A stretch of 64,000 nucleotides of DNA, from assembly GCA_902562645.1 (NCBI GenBank), contig CACETY010000001.1, positions 82,978 to 146,977 of the forward strand, in the 5' to 3' direction. The notes below the pieces were generated by a model that ran no database searches, was not told where the DNA came from, and saw only the letters and a program-made list of their open reading frames with translations. Below, in pieces: positions 42,771 to 50,996 of this stretch. The position numbers and the translations under genes were made by a program. Source of the DNA: an uncultured Pelagibacteraceae bacterium (GTDB taxonomy: Bacteria > Pseudomonadota > Alphaproteobacteria > Pelagibacterales > Pelagibacteraceae). How positions within the stretch are numbered: position 1 is the first letter of the stretch; each line of letters opens with the position of its first letter.

Positions 42771-43922
42771 ATGAATTTAAAAGATTGTCACAATTTTAGT
42801 GATTTTAGAAAATTAGCAAAAAAAAAATTACCTTCTCCAATTTTTCACTACATTGACGGTGCAGCTGACGATGAAATAACTTATGCTAGAAATACTAGTG
42901 CTTTTGATGATGTCGATTTAGTTCCAAATGTTTTAAGGGGTGTTGAAAATGTTGACCTTTCAACAACAATATTTGGAAAAAAATTAGACTTACCATTTTA
43001 TTTAGCACCTACAGCGTTACAAAGACTTTTTCATTATGATGGAGAAAGAGCAGTTGGAAAGGCAGCAAAAAAATTTAATACGATGTTTGGTGTTTCAGCT
43101 TTAGCCACTGTAAGTGTAGAGGAAATTTCTTCTATGATTGATACTCCCAAGATGTTTCAATTTTATTTCCACAAAGACAGAGGGTTAAACGACTCTTGTT
43201 TAGAGAGAGCTAAAGCAGCAAAATTTGACGTAATGGCTTTAACAGTAGATACGATTACTGGTGGAAATCGGGAGAGAGATTTAAGAACTGGTTTCACATC
43301 TCCACCTAAGCTAACTTTATCAAGTTTGTTTAGTTTTGCTACTAAGCCAATGTGGGGAATAAATTATCTAACAAAAGGTAAATTTGAATTGCCTCACCTT
43401 CAAGATTTTGTGAAAGAAGGTACAAGTACTAACTCCTCAATTGGAAGTTATTTTTCTACTATGTTAGACCAATCTATGAATTGGAAAGATGCTGAAAATC
43501 TTTGTTCTAAATGGGGAGGTCATTTTGCTCTTAAAGGCATTATGAGTGTTGAAGATGCAAAAAAAGCTGTAGATATTGGATGTACGGGTATAATGGTTTC
43601 TAATCATGGAGGAAGACAACTCGATGGATCTAGGTCTCCATTTGATCAATTGGCAGAAATAGTTGATGCTGTCGGAGATAAACTTGATGTTATATGTGAG
43701 GGAGGAATTCATAGAGGAACTCATATGCTCAAAGCATTATCCTTAGGCGCTAAAGCGTGTTCTGGCGGAAGACTTTATCTTTATGCTTTAGCTGCAGCAG
43801 GTCAAGCAGGAGTAGAAAGAGCACTAAATCAATATAAAACTGAACTGCAACGAGATATGAAACTAATGGGTTGTACAAAAATCGGTGACCTAAACAGAAG
43901 TAATTTAAGATACAGACGATAA
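42771..43922 (+). CDS. FMN-dependent 2-hydroxyacid oxidase/dehydrogenase, copy 1 (LldD/glycolate oxidase family)
   Basis: These TIM-barrel flavoenzymes oxidise L-lactate, glycolate or similar acids. In this 383-residue protein the active-site residues known from spinach glycolate oxidase are present: Tyr in FHYIDGAADDE, Tyr in MFQFYFHKDR, Asp in ALTVDT, Lys in ALKGIMS, and His-Arg in SNHGGRQLDGSRSPFDQ near residue 279. The FMN phosphate site reads CEGGIHRGTH, where the family usually has DGGVRRGT, so two positions differ from copy 2. It runs directly into the paralogue (one-base overlap). Substrate is not readable. Confidence 0.9.
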   Translation: MNLKDCHNFSDFRKLAKKKLPSPIFHYIDGAADDEITYARNTSAFDDVDLVPNVLRGVENVDLSTTIFGKKLDLPFYLAPTALQRLFHYDGERAVGKAAKKFNTMFGVSALATVSVEEISSMIDTPKMFQFYFHKDRGLNDSCLERAKAAKFDVMALTVDTITGGNRERDLRTGFTSPPKLTLSSLFSFATKPMWGINYLTKGKFELPHLQDFVKEGTSTNSSIGSYFSTMLDQSMNWKDAENLCSKWGGHFALKGIMSVEDAKKAVDIGCTGIMVSNHGGRQLDGSRSPFDQLAEIVDAVGDKLDVICEGGIHRGTHMLKALSLGAKACSGGRLYLYALAAAGQAGVERALNQYKTELQRDMKLMGCTKIGDLNRSNLRYRR

Positions 43923-45073
43923 TGAGTTTAAGCAATTGCTATAACTTTGATGACTTTAGAAAGTTAGCAAAAAAAAAACTCCCTGCACCTATTTTTCATT
44001 ATATAGACGGAGGAGCAGACGACGAAGTTACAATGAATAGGAACACAGACTCATTTAATGAATGTGATCTAATTCCAAATATTTTAAATAGTGTTGGTGA
44101 ACCTGATTTAAAGACAGAGGTTTTTGGAACAAAGATGGATATGCCAATTTTTTTATCACCTACCGCCATGCAAAGCTTGTACCATCCAGATGGAGATAAA
44201 GCTTCTGCACGTGCTGCTGAAAAATTTGGCACGATATACAGCATGTCTACTATGGCTTCATTTTCGATTGAAGAAATTGCAAATCTTTCAAGTGGGCCAA
44301 AAATTTTCCAATTATATATTCACAAGGACCAATCTATAACCAATGATTTGATTGATAGATGTAAAAGAGCAAACTTTAATGGAATGTGTATTACAGTTGA
44401 TACTATTGTTGCTGGAAATAGGGAAAGAGATCATAGAACAGGTTTTACAACACCACCAAAATTTACTTTAGATAGTTTAATGAGTTTTGCTATGAAACCT
44501 AAGTGGGTCTTTAACTATTTTACACATAAGAAATTTGAATTAGCAAATCTTAAAGATAAAGTTGATAAAGGTACAAATATTGCCCAGTCAGTTATGGGAT
44601 ATATAAATGAGCAATATGATCCTGCTATGAATTGGAAAGATGCAGAATATTGTATAAAAAAATGGGATGGCCCAATTGCACTTAAAGGAGTTATGTCAGT
44701 TGATGATGCTAAAAGAGCGATAGATATTGGATGTACCGCTGTAATGATATCAAACCACGGTGGAAGACAACTAGATGGATCTAGGTCTCCATTTGACCAA
44801 GTAAAAGCTATCAGAGATGCTGTAGGTGATAAATTAGAGGTAATTTTAGATGGTGGAGTTCGAAGAGGAACGCATGTTCTTAAAGCATTAGCAGCAGGTG
44901 CGACAGCTTGTAGTTTTGGTAAAGCATTTTTGTTTAGTTTAGGGGCTGGTGGCCAACAAGGAGTAGAAAGATTACTGCAAAATATGCACGATGAAATAAG
45001 ACGTAATATGATATTGATGGGATGTAAAAGTATAAAAGACTTAGATGAGTCCAAAATTATTTATAGAAGATAA
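43922..45073 (+). CDS. FMN-dependent 2-hydroxyacid oxidase/dehydrogenase, copy 2
   Basis: This 383-residue paralogue is the same length as copy 1 and aligns without large gaps. It keeps all catalytic residues: FHYIDGGADDE, IFQLYIHKDQ, CITVDT, ALKGVMS and SNHGGRQLDGSRSPFDQ. Its FMN phosphate motif is the canonical LDGGVRRGTHV. Both copies lack the membrane-binding loop extension seen in some LldD proteins as far as I can judge. Tandem copies suggest either a two-component complex or specialisation on different hydroxy acids. The TAATG junction with copy 1 implies translational coupling. Confidence 0.91.
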   Translation: MSLSNCYNFDDFRKLAKKKLPAPIFHYIDGGADDEVTMNRNTDSFNECDLIPNILNSVGEPDLKTEVFGTKMDMPIFLSPTAMQSLYHPDGDKASARAAEKFGTIYSMSTMASFSIEEIANLSSGPKIFQLYIHKDQSITNDLIDRCKRANFNGMCITVDTIVAGNRERDHRTGFTTPPKFTLDSLMSFAMKPKWVFNYFTHKKFELANLKDKVDKGTNIAQSVMGYINEQYDPAMNWKDAEYCIKKWDGPIALKGVMSVDDAKRAIDIGCTAVMISNHGGRQLDGSRSPFDQVKAIRDAVGDKLEVILDGGVRRGTHVLKALAAGATACSFGKAFLFSLGAGGQQGVERLLQNMHDEIRRNMILMGCKSIKDLDESKIIYRR

Positions 45074-45137
45074 AAATTTTAATTAATAGACATAGTTAAC
45101 CTTTTCAGTTAGTTTTCTCACTTTAAAAAATAAAATT

Positions 45138-46304
45138 ATGATACTTGCGAAAAATTTAGAAAATTTAGGAACAGAGTCTGCATTCAGCGTATTAGCTGAA
45201 GCAAAAGCATTAGAGGCAAAGGGTCACCCAATGATACATTTGGGATTAGGTCAACCAGATTTTAAAACACCAAAACATGTAGTTGAAGCTGCTAAAAAAG
45301 CTTTAGACGATGGTCATCATGGATATGTTATGTCTAACGGAATTCCAGAATGTAGAGAAGCCGTAACAAGGTGGATTAAAAAACGATACAATACAGATAT
45401 TGATGCTGAAAGAATTTTGATTATGCCAGGTGGTAAACCTACAATGAGTTATGCAATTCAATGTTTTGGTGAACCAGGGGCAGAAATAATTCATCCCACA
45501 CCTGCATTTCCAATTTATGAATCAATGATAAATTATACGGGGTCAACACCAGTACCATACGATCTTACTGAAGATAAAGATCTTAAATTTGATCCAGATA
45601 AAATATTATCTTTAATTACTGATAAAACTAGATTGTTAATTTTAATTAACCCAAATAACCCAACAGGAAGTTTTGTTGAAAAACCAGTCATAGATTATTT
45701 TGCTAAAGAGTTAGAAAAACATCCGCATGTTACGATCTTAAGCGATGAAATCTATAGTAGACAAATTTTTGACTACAAAGAAATGCCATCATTTTTTCAT
45801 TATGAAAATTTAAGAGACAGGTTAATTGTATTAGAAGGTTGGAGTAAAGCATATTCAATGACTGGATGGAGATTAGGTTGGAGTTTTTGGCCAAAAGAAC
45901 TAGTTGAACATGTCAATAAATTATTAATCAATAGTGTGTCTTGCGTAAATGCAGCAGCACAATTTGCTGGTATAGCTGCATTGGATGGACCAGATGATTC
46001 AATTAAAGATATGTTAGATAAGTTTACATTAAGAAGAAATTTAATTCATAAAGGTTTAAATGATTTACCAGGAATAGAATGCAGTCTCCCAGGTGGAGCT
46101 TTTTATGCGTTTCCAAATGTAAAAGGTACTGGAATGACAGGTGCTGAGTTTTGTAAAAAAGCTATGCATGAAGCTGGAGTAGCAATAGTACCGGGAACTG
46201 CATTTGGTCAAACTTGCCAAGATTATGTAAGATTTAGTTTTGCCGCATCTAGAGATAACATACAGCAAGCCTTAGAAAACATAGGCAAGATGCTTTCTAA
46301 ATAG
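45138..46304 (+). CDS. PLP-dependent class I/II aminotransferase
   Basis: The 388-residue enzyme has the fold type I pattern: MIHLGLGQPDFKTPKHVVEA, GYVMSNGIPECREAV, LILINPNNPTGSFVEK, VTILSDEIYSRQIFD and the PLP lysine in LEGWSKAYSMTGWRLGW near residue 237, then CVNAAAQFAGIAAL and the substrate arginine in DYVRFSFAAS. It resembles aspartate/alanine-type aminotransferases of subgroup Ib. Next to hydroxyacid oxidases it could convert glyoxylate or pyruvate to glycine or alanine, which is an inference. Confidence 0.92.
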   Translation: MILAKNLENLGTESAFSVLAEAKALEAKGHPMIHLGLGQPDFKTPKHVVEAAKKALDDGHHGYVMSNGIPECREAVTRWIKKRYNTDIDAERILIMPGGKPTMSYAIQCFGEPGAEIIHPTPAFPIYESMINYTGSTPVPYDLTEDKDLKFDPDKILSLITDKTRLLILINPNNPTGSFVEKPVIDYFAKELEKHPHVTILSDEIYSRQIFDYKEMPSFFHYENLRDRLIVLEGWSKAYSMTGWRLGWSFWPKELVEHVNKLLINSVSCVNAAAQFAGIAALDGPDDSIKDMLDKFTLRRNLIHKGLNDLPGIECSLPGGAFYAFPNVKGTGMTGAEFCKKAMHEAGVAIVPGTAFGQTCQDYVRFSFAASRDNIQQALENIGKMLSK

Positions 46305-46342
46305 ACTGTATTTTTTAAAAGAAACTTCTATAATATTTAATT

Positions 46343-47716
46343 ATGAATGAAAGTGTTCAAATAGAATTAAAAAAAATTTTTAATGGAAGGTTTTCCACCT
46401 CAGAATCTACAAGAGCAAACTATGCTAGAGGAGAAGATACTTATGATCCAATTCTCTCAAAAGCTGTAGTATTTCCTGAAACTAATGAAGAAGTATCACA
46501 GTTATTAAAGTTATGTAATGAGCACAAAATTCCGGTTGTTCCTTTTGGTACTGGAACTTCATTAGAAGGCCATGTTGTTGGAAATCAAAATGGAATAACA
46601 ATCTCTCTTGAAAAAATGAACAAAGTATTGAGTGTCAATGCTGAAGATTTCGATTGTAGAGTACAGGCAAATGTAACCAGAAAACAGCTAAATGAATATC
46701 TTCGAGAGGATGGAGTGTTCTTTCCAATAGATCCAGGAGCAGATGCCGCTCTTGGTGGAATGGCTGCAACATCGGCATCAGGTACAATGGCTGTGAAATA
46801 TGGAACTATGAGAACTGTAATCTCAGGTCTAACAGTTGTTCTACCCAATGGAGATATTATTAAAACTGGAGCCAGAACAAAAAAAACTTCTGCAGGATAT
46901 AATTTAACAAATTTGTTTATTGGTTCTGAAGGAACCCTAGGAATAATCACTGAAGTTCAATTAAGGTTATCTCCGATACCTGAAAGTATAATGAGTGCAG
47001 TGTGTTACTTTCCAGATTTAGACTCAGCAGTAAAAGCTGCCCAAGAAGTTATCCAATACGGTGTTCCAATAGCGAGAATTGAAATGCTAAATAAAGATCA
47101 AATGGAAATAAGTATTAAATACTCAAAATTAGATAATATAAAAGCTTCGCCTACTTTGTTTTTTGAATTCCATGGTAGCGAAAATTCAAATAATGAATCA
47201 ATTGGTATAGTTGAAGAAATTTCAAAGAGTAATGGAGGAAGTGATTTTCAATGGGCATCTTCCCCTGAGGAGCAGAAAAAATTATGGAAAGCAAGACATG
47301 ATGTGTATTATTCGGTTAAAGCTTTAGGTAACGATATGAAAGTATATTCAACTGACGTATGTGTGCCCATTTCAAGATTAGTAGAATGTATTTCATGGGC
47401 AGAAAAAGAAGTTCGAAAGTTAGGTTTAACTGCTCCAATGGTAGGTCATGTAGGAGATGGAAACTTCCATTCAATAGTCCTTTATGATCCAGATGATCAG
47501 GAAAAACAAAAAAAAATTAGGCAGTACAGTGATGATTTAATCAACAAAGCGCTTGAACTTGAGGGAACAATTACTGGTGAGCACGGTATTGGACTTCAAA
47601 AGAAACATTATTTACTTAGAGAACATCCAGATAATGTTCCTGTTATGAAATCTATTAAAAGATCATTAGATGTTAATAACATAATGAATCCTGGAAAAAT
47701 CTTTGATTTAAACTAA
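46343..47716 (+). CDS. FAD-linked 2-hydroxyacid dehydrogenase (GlcD / D-lactate dehydrogenase family)
   Basis: The 457-residue protein has the VAO-type FAD domain (VVPFGTGTSLEGHVVGNQNG, DPGADAALGGMAATSASGTM, NLFIGSEGTLGIITEVQLRL) and the C-terminal domain with metal-binding VGHVGDGNFHSIVLYDP and GEHGIGLQKKHYL. These blocks are shared by glycolate oxidase subunit GlcD and mitochondrial-type D-lactate dehydrogenase. No GlcE or GlcF gene is adjacent, so the single-subunit D-lactate dehydrogenase type (cytochrome-linked) is somewhat more likely. A 2-hydroxyacid dehydrogenase gene follows nine bases later. Confidence 0.9.
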   Translation: MNESVQIELKKIFNGRFSTSESTRANYARGEDTYDPILSKAVVFPETNEEVSQLLKLCNEHKIPVVPFGTGTSLEGHVVGNQNGITISLEKMNKVLSVNAEDFDCRVQANVTRKQLNEYLREDGVFFPIDPGADAALGGMAATSASGTMAVKYGTMRTVISGLTVVLPNGDIIKTGARTKKTSAGYNLTNLFIGSEGTLGIITEVQLRLSPIPESIMSAVCYFPDLDSAVKAAQEVIQYGVPIARIEMLNKDQMEISIKYSKLDNIKASPTLFFEFHGSENSNNESIGIVEEISKSNGGSDFQWASSPEEQKKLWKARHDVYYSVKALGNDMKVYSTDVCVPISRLVECISWAEKEVRKLGLTAPMVGHVGDGNFHSIVLYDPDDQEKQKKIRQYSDDLINKALELEGTITGEHGIGLQKKHYLLREHPDNVPVMKSIKRSLDVNNIMNPGKIFDLN

Positions 47717-47725
47717 TCAATTTGT

Positions 47726-48679
47726 ATGAAAAAAATTTTAGTTACTAGAAGATTGTTAAGATCTTGTGAGGATCGAGCAAAAGAAATGTTTGATGCAAAT
47801 TTAAATCTTAATGATGAACTTTACTCACAAAAAAAATTAATAGAAATGAGCCAAGGTTGTGATGGTATACTTTCGGCATTAACTGATAAGTTAGATGCTG
47901 ATACAATTAATCAATTACCAGATAGTATTAAAATACTTTCAAACTTTGCAGTTGGATTTGGAAATATTGATTTAGAGGCGGCAAAAAATAGAGGTATTGC
48001 TGTAACAAATACTCCAGATGTTTTAACAGATGCTACTGCTGAAATTGGAGTATTATTAATTTTAGGTGCATGTAGAAGAGCTTCAGAAGGAATTGAGCAA
48101 GCAAGGCAAGGAGGATGGGTTTGGTCAGCTGATCTTTTAATTGGGAAACAACTGACAGGCACTAGATTAGGAATTTTAGGGATGGGAAGAATTGGACAAA
48201 AAATTGCAAAAGTAGCAAAATCACTTGGGATGATTATTCACTATCATAACAGATCAAAATTAAGTGAGGATAAAGAGCAAGGTGCTATTTATCATAATAA
48301 TTTAAAAGATCTTTTATCTGTATCAGATGTACTATCTGTATGCTGTCCAGCATCAAAAGAAACAATTGATATGATTAATAAAGATACAATTGAATATTTA
48401 CCAAAGGGCGCAGTTGTAACAAATGTTGCAAGAGGAGACATTATTGAAGATGAGGCAATGATTGATGCACTTAACAGAAGAAAAGTTTATGCAGTAGGAT
48501 TAGATGTTTATAAAAATGAGCCACATTTAAATAAAGGTTACTATAAGCACAAAAGTGCCTTCATTCTTCCACATTTAGGCAGTGCCACTAAGGAAACAAG
48601 AACTGCGATGGCTAACTTAGCTATTGATAATATTGACGAATTCTTCAAAACAGGAAACTGTAAAAACAAAGTAAATTAA
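47726..48679 (+). CDS. D-2-hydroxyacid dehydrogenase (glyoxylate/hydroxypyruvate reductase, D-glycerate dehydrogenase type)
   Basis: This NAD(P)-dependent enzyme reduces glyoxylate or hydroxypyruvate to glycolate or glycerate. The 317-residue protein has the family start KKILVTRRLLRSCEDRA, the substrate-side SNFAVGFGNIDLEAAKNRGI, the dinucleotide motif GILGMGRIGQKIAKVAKS, the catalytic Arg in TNVARGDIIEDEAM, Glu in DVYKNEPHLN and His in LPHLGSATKETR. Length is normal. It ends about 100 bases before the TRAP binding-protein gene, separated from it by a palindrome and promoter-like boxes. Confidence 0.92.
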   Translation: MKKILVTRRLLRSCEDRAKEMFDANLNLNDELYSQKKLIEMSQGCDGILSALTDKLDADTINQLPDSIKILSNFAVGFGNIDLEAAKNRGIAVTNTPDVLTDATAEIGVLLILGACRRASEGIEQARQGGWVWSADLLIGKQLTGTRLGILGMGRIGQKIAKVAKSLGMIIHYHNRSKLSEDKEQGAIYHNNLKDLLSVSDVLSVCCPASKETIDMINKDTIEYLPKGAVVTNVARGDIIEDEAMIDALNRRKVYAVGLDVYKNEPHLNKGYYKHKSAFILPHLGSATKETRTAMANLAIDNIDEFFKTGNCKNKVN

Positions 48680-48709
48680 CAATCTGAAGTTGTATTTCAT
48701 TGAATATTG

Positions 48710-48751
48710 GTCATTTTTAAAATGACTCTAAGTAACATATGTGTTTAATAT
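48710..48751 (+). promoter_or_regulatory. Palindromic operator-like site and promoter before dctP
   Basis: GTCATTTT-T-AAAATGAC is a perfect 17-base interrupted palindrome at 48710-48726. It overlaps a -35-like ATGACT (48722-48727), which is 18 bases from a -10-like TAATAT (48746-48751). The layout suggests a transcription factor site controlling the TRAP binding-protein gene. The boxes are weak matches and the regulator is unknown. Confidence 0.4.
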
Positions 48752-48783
48752 CCTGCAGTTAATTAACTAAAGAGGAGAAATAA

Positions 48784-49914
48784 ATGATTAAAGACAAAAA
48801 GTTGAAAGGTAAAAAATTACCTTCAAGACGTAAGTTCTTTAAAGCTGCTGCTGCAACAGGTGTTGCTGCTGTAGCTGCATCATCTTTAGCTGCTCCAGCT
48901 GTTGCTGCTGAAAGAATTGAAGCATCAATGGTTGCTACTTGGGGAAGAGATTTTCCAGGTTTAGGAACAGGAGCTCAAAGATTTGCACAAAGAATTTCAG
49001 ATATAAGTGATGGTAGAATTCAAGTTACTTATTATGCAGCGAACGAAAGAGTTAAAGCATTTGACTCATTTGATGAAGTTGCATCTGGTAACTCACAAAT
49101 GTACCATGCTGCTGACTACTACTGGGTGAAGAAAGATCCAGCTTGGGGTTATTTTACAGCGGTACCATTTGGTTTTACTTACACTGAAATGAATGCATGG
49201 ATTAGATTTGCAGGTGGTCAAGAGTTATGGGATGAACTAGCTGACAAATTTGGTCTTAAAAACTTTATGTGTGGAAGCACAGGAGTTCAAATGGGTGGAT
49301 GGTTTAACAAAAAGATTAGAAGCCCTAATGACTTCAAAGGTTTAAAAATGCGTATGCCTGGTTTAGGTGGACAAGTAATTGGTAAACTTGGAGGATCTCC
49401 AGTTTCGTTACCTGGTGGACAAATTTATGAAAACCTAGTATCTGGAGCAATCGATGCTACAGAGTGGGTAGGTCCATGGAATGATGAAGCTATGAAATTC
49501 CAAGAAGCTGCTAAATACTACTACTATCCTGGTATGCACGAGCCTGGATCAATGTTAGCATGTGGAACAAACAAATCTTGGTTCACAAGCTTAAACAAAT
49601 CAGATCAATTATTGATTGAAGCTGCTGCAGCAATGGAAAACGACGTAATGATGTCTGAGTACAATGCTAAAAATGGTGCGGCTTTAGCTAGATTGATCAA
49701 TGATCATGGTGTTAAACTAGAGAAGTTTAGCGACAAGGTTTATGATGGCTTTGCATCAGCTGCTAACGAAGTGTTTGAAGAAACAAGAGCTAGCAGTGGT
49801 CTTGCTGAAAGAGTTCATTCGAGCTTCTTAAAAGCAAGAAAAGACATTGGATCTTGGACTAACTTGTCTGACTCACCTTACATTTCTCAAAGAAACAGAG
49901 CTTTAGGAATGTAA
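48784..49914 (+). CDS. dctP: TRAP transporter solute-binding protein, keto/hydroxy-acid type
   Basis: The periplasmic binding protein captures the substrate for the DctQM permease. The 376-residue protein has a twin-arginine signal (PSRRKFFKAAAATGV with the cleavage site after AVAA, about residue 40). The mature part has ERVKAFDSFDEVASG, GVQMGGWFNKKIRSPNDF, KGLKMRMPGLGGQV and NLVSGAIDATEWVGPWNDE. The last resembles the TakP alpha-keto-acid and lactate binders. A strong Shine-Dalgarno sequence (AGGAG, six bases before ATG) suggests high expression. A terminator separates it from dctQ, so it can be made in excess. Confidence 0.92.
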   Translation: MIKDKKLKGKKLPSRRKFFKAAAATGVAAVAASSLAAPAVAAERIEASMVATWGRDFPGLGTGAQRFAQRISDISDGRIQVTYYAANERVKAFDSFDEVASGNSQMYHAADYYWVKKDPAWGYFTAVPFGFTYTEMNAWIRFAGGQELWDELADKFGLKNFMCGSTGVQMGGWFNKKIRSPNDFKGLKMRMPGLGGQVIGKLGGSPVSLPGGQIYENLVSGAIDATEWVGPWNDEAMKFQEAAKYYYYPGMHEPGSMLACGTNKSWFTSLNKSDQLLIEAAAAMENDVMMSEYNAKNGAALARLINDHGVKLEKFSDKVYDGFASAANEVFEETRASSGLAERVHSSFLKARKDIGSWTNLSDSPYISQRNRALGM

Positions 49915-49934
49915 TCAAACTTAATTTGATAATT

Positions 49935-49963
49935 AAAAGGGCCCTTTTTGGGCCCTTTTTTTT
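49935..49963 (+). terminator. Intrinsic terminator/attenuator after dctP
   Basis: AAAAGGGCCC and GGGCCCTTTT form a perfect 10-bp stem with a TTTTT loop, followed by more T up to 49963. It lies 20 bases after the dctP stop and about 40 bases before dctQ. Partial termination here would yield more binding protein than permease, which is usual for binding-protein transporters. Confidence 0.93.
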
Positions 49964-50003
49964 ATTTTAAAATTAAGTATTACTAATGAAAATTTAAATT
50001 CAT

Positions 50004-50993
50004 ATGAGTTCAGAAAGCAGCAAAATATCTTTATATTTAAGAATTTTAAGCTACTCAGTATTGGCTTTCACCCTAGCATTCCTAATAAATAATGTTTTAA
50101 CAGTTTGGAGTGATTGGCCTGGAGTTAAGAAAATTTTCTCTCATTATGAAATGTTTGGTTTCAAGAAAAAGGCACTTGATGGATCCGATTTAAATTACGG
50201 TTTCATGCAAATTGGAGTATATTTAATTTGTATAGTAGCAGTTATAATTTATGTTTTTAAAACTTACTCTCAAACTTTAGAGCAAGACTCAGAGATATTA
50301 TCAAAATTTTCAGCTTACTTGGTTAGGTCATCTTTTTGGGCAGTCTTTTTAGTTGGTGTTGCAGACTTTATAATTTCTTTCATGGTTGTTGAAAGATTAT
50401 GGGAAGCAATATTTAGTCCAGAAGTGAAAGCTTTTATGGTGAAATCACCAGAAAGAATTACATTTATACATTTTCCAATTATATTAATTTCATTTGTAAT
50501 TGGTTACTTTACAAAATCTGTTGGTTTTATTTGGTTAGCAGTTTTAGTTGTTGTCAGTGAATTCATAATTGTCTTATCTAGATTTATATTTTCATACGAG
50601 CAAGCTTTTCAAGGAGATCTTGTTCGTTTCTGGTATGCTGCATTATATTTATTTGCAAGTGCTTATGCTTTAATTCACGAAGGTCATGTAAGAGTAGATG
50701 TGTTATACTCTTCCTTTAGTGAAAGAAAAAAAGCTTGGACAAATCTTTTAGGCTCTTCTCTTCTGGGTGTTCCACTTGTATTGATAGTTTTATTTTTAGG
50801 ACTTAATGGAAAAGCAAGTATAATAAACGGACCGGTGGTTGCCTTTGAAGTTACGCAACAAGGATCTAATGGTTTATACCTTTTATATTTGATGGCTGTT
50901 TACTTAGCAGTGTTTGCAGTTACCATGCTTTTACAGTTTACGAGCTATTTCATGGGTAGTAGTTATAAAATTTTAAATGGTAAGGAAAATTAA
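50004..50993 (+). CDS. dctQ: TRAP transporter small permease subunit, enlarged form
   Basis: The DctQ membrane subunit pairs with DctM in TRAP transport. At 329 residues it is well over the usual 160-200. The first half (about residues 1-190) contains extra hydrophobic helices. The C-terminal part has the classical DctQ pattern with RFWYAALYLFASAYALIHEG, HVRVDVLYSSFSERKKAW and a final pair of helices. No signal peptide is apparent. It starts about 40 bases after the terminator and is followed three bases later by dctM. Enlarged DctQ and DctM subunits occur together in some keto-acid TRAP systems. Confidence 0.87.
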   Translation: MSSESSKISLYLRILSYSVLAFTLAFLINNVLTVWSDWPGVKKIFSHYEMFGFKKKALDGSDLNYGFMQIGVYLICIVAVIIYVFKTYSQTLEQDSEILSKFSAYLVRSSFWAVFLVGVADFIISFMVVERLWEAIFSPEVKAFMVKSPERITFIHFPIILISFVIGYFTKSVGFIWLAVLVVVSEFIIVLSRFIFSYEQAFQGDLVRFWYAALYLFASAYALIHEGHVRVDVLYSSFSERKKAWTNLLGSSLLGVPLVLIVLFLGLNGKASIINGPVVAFEVTQQGSNGLYLLYLMAVYLAVFAVTMLLQFTSYFMGSSYKILNGKEN

Positions 50994-50996
50994 GGT

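Noticed and set aside
44515..45054. A 179-codon minus-strand frame inside the second hydroxyacid oxidase
   Set aside because: The plus-strand protein has every family motif here. The antisense frame has no start signal and no recognisable pattern.
46585..46950. A 121-codon minus-strand frame inside the GlcD-like gene
   Set aside because: It is a shadow of a well-supported FAD-enzyme coding region.
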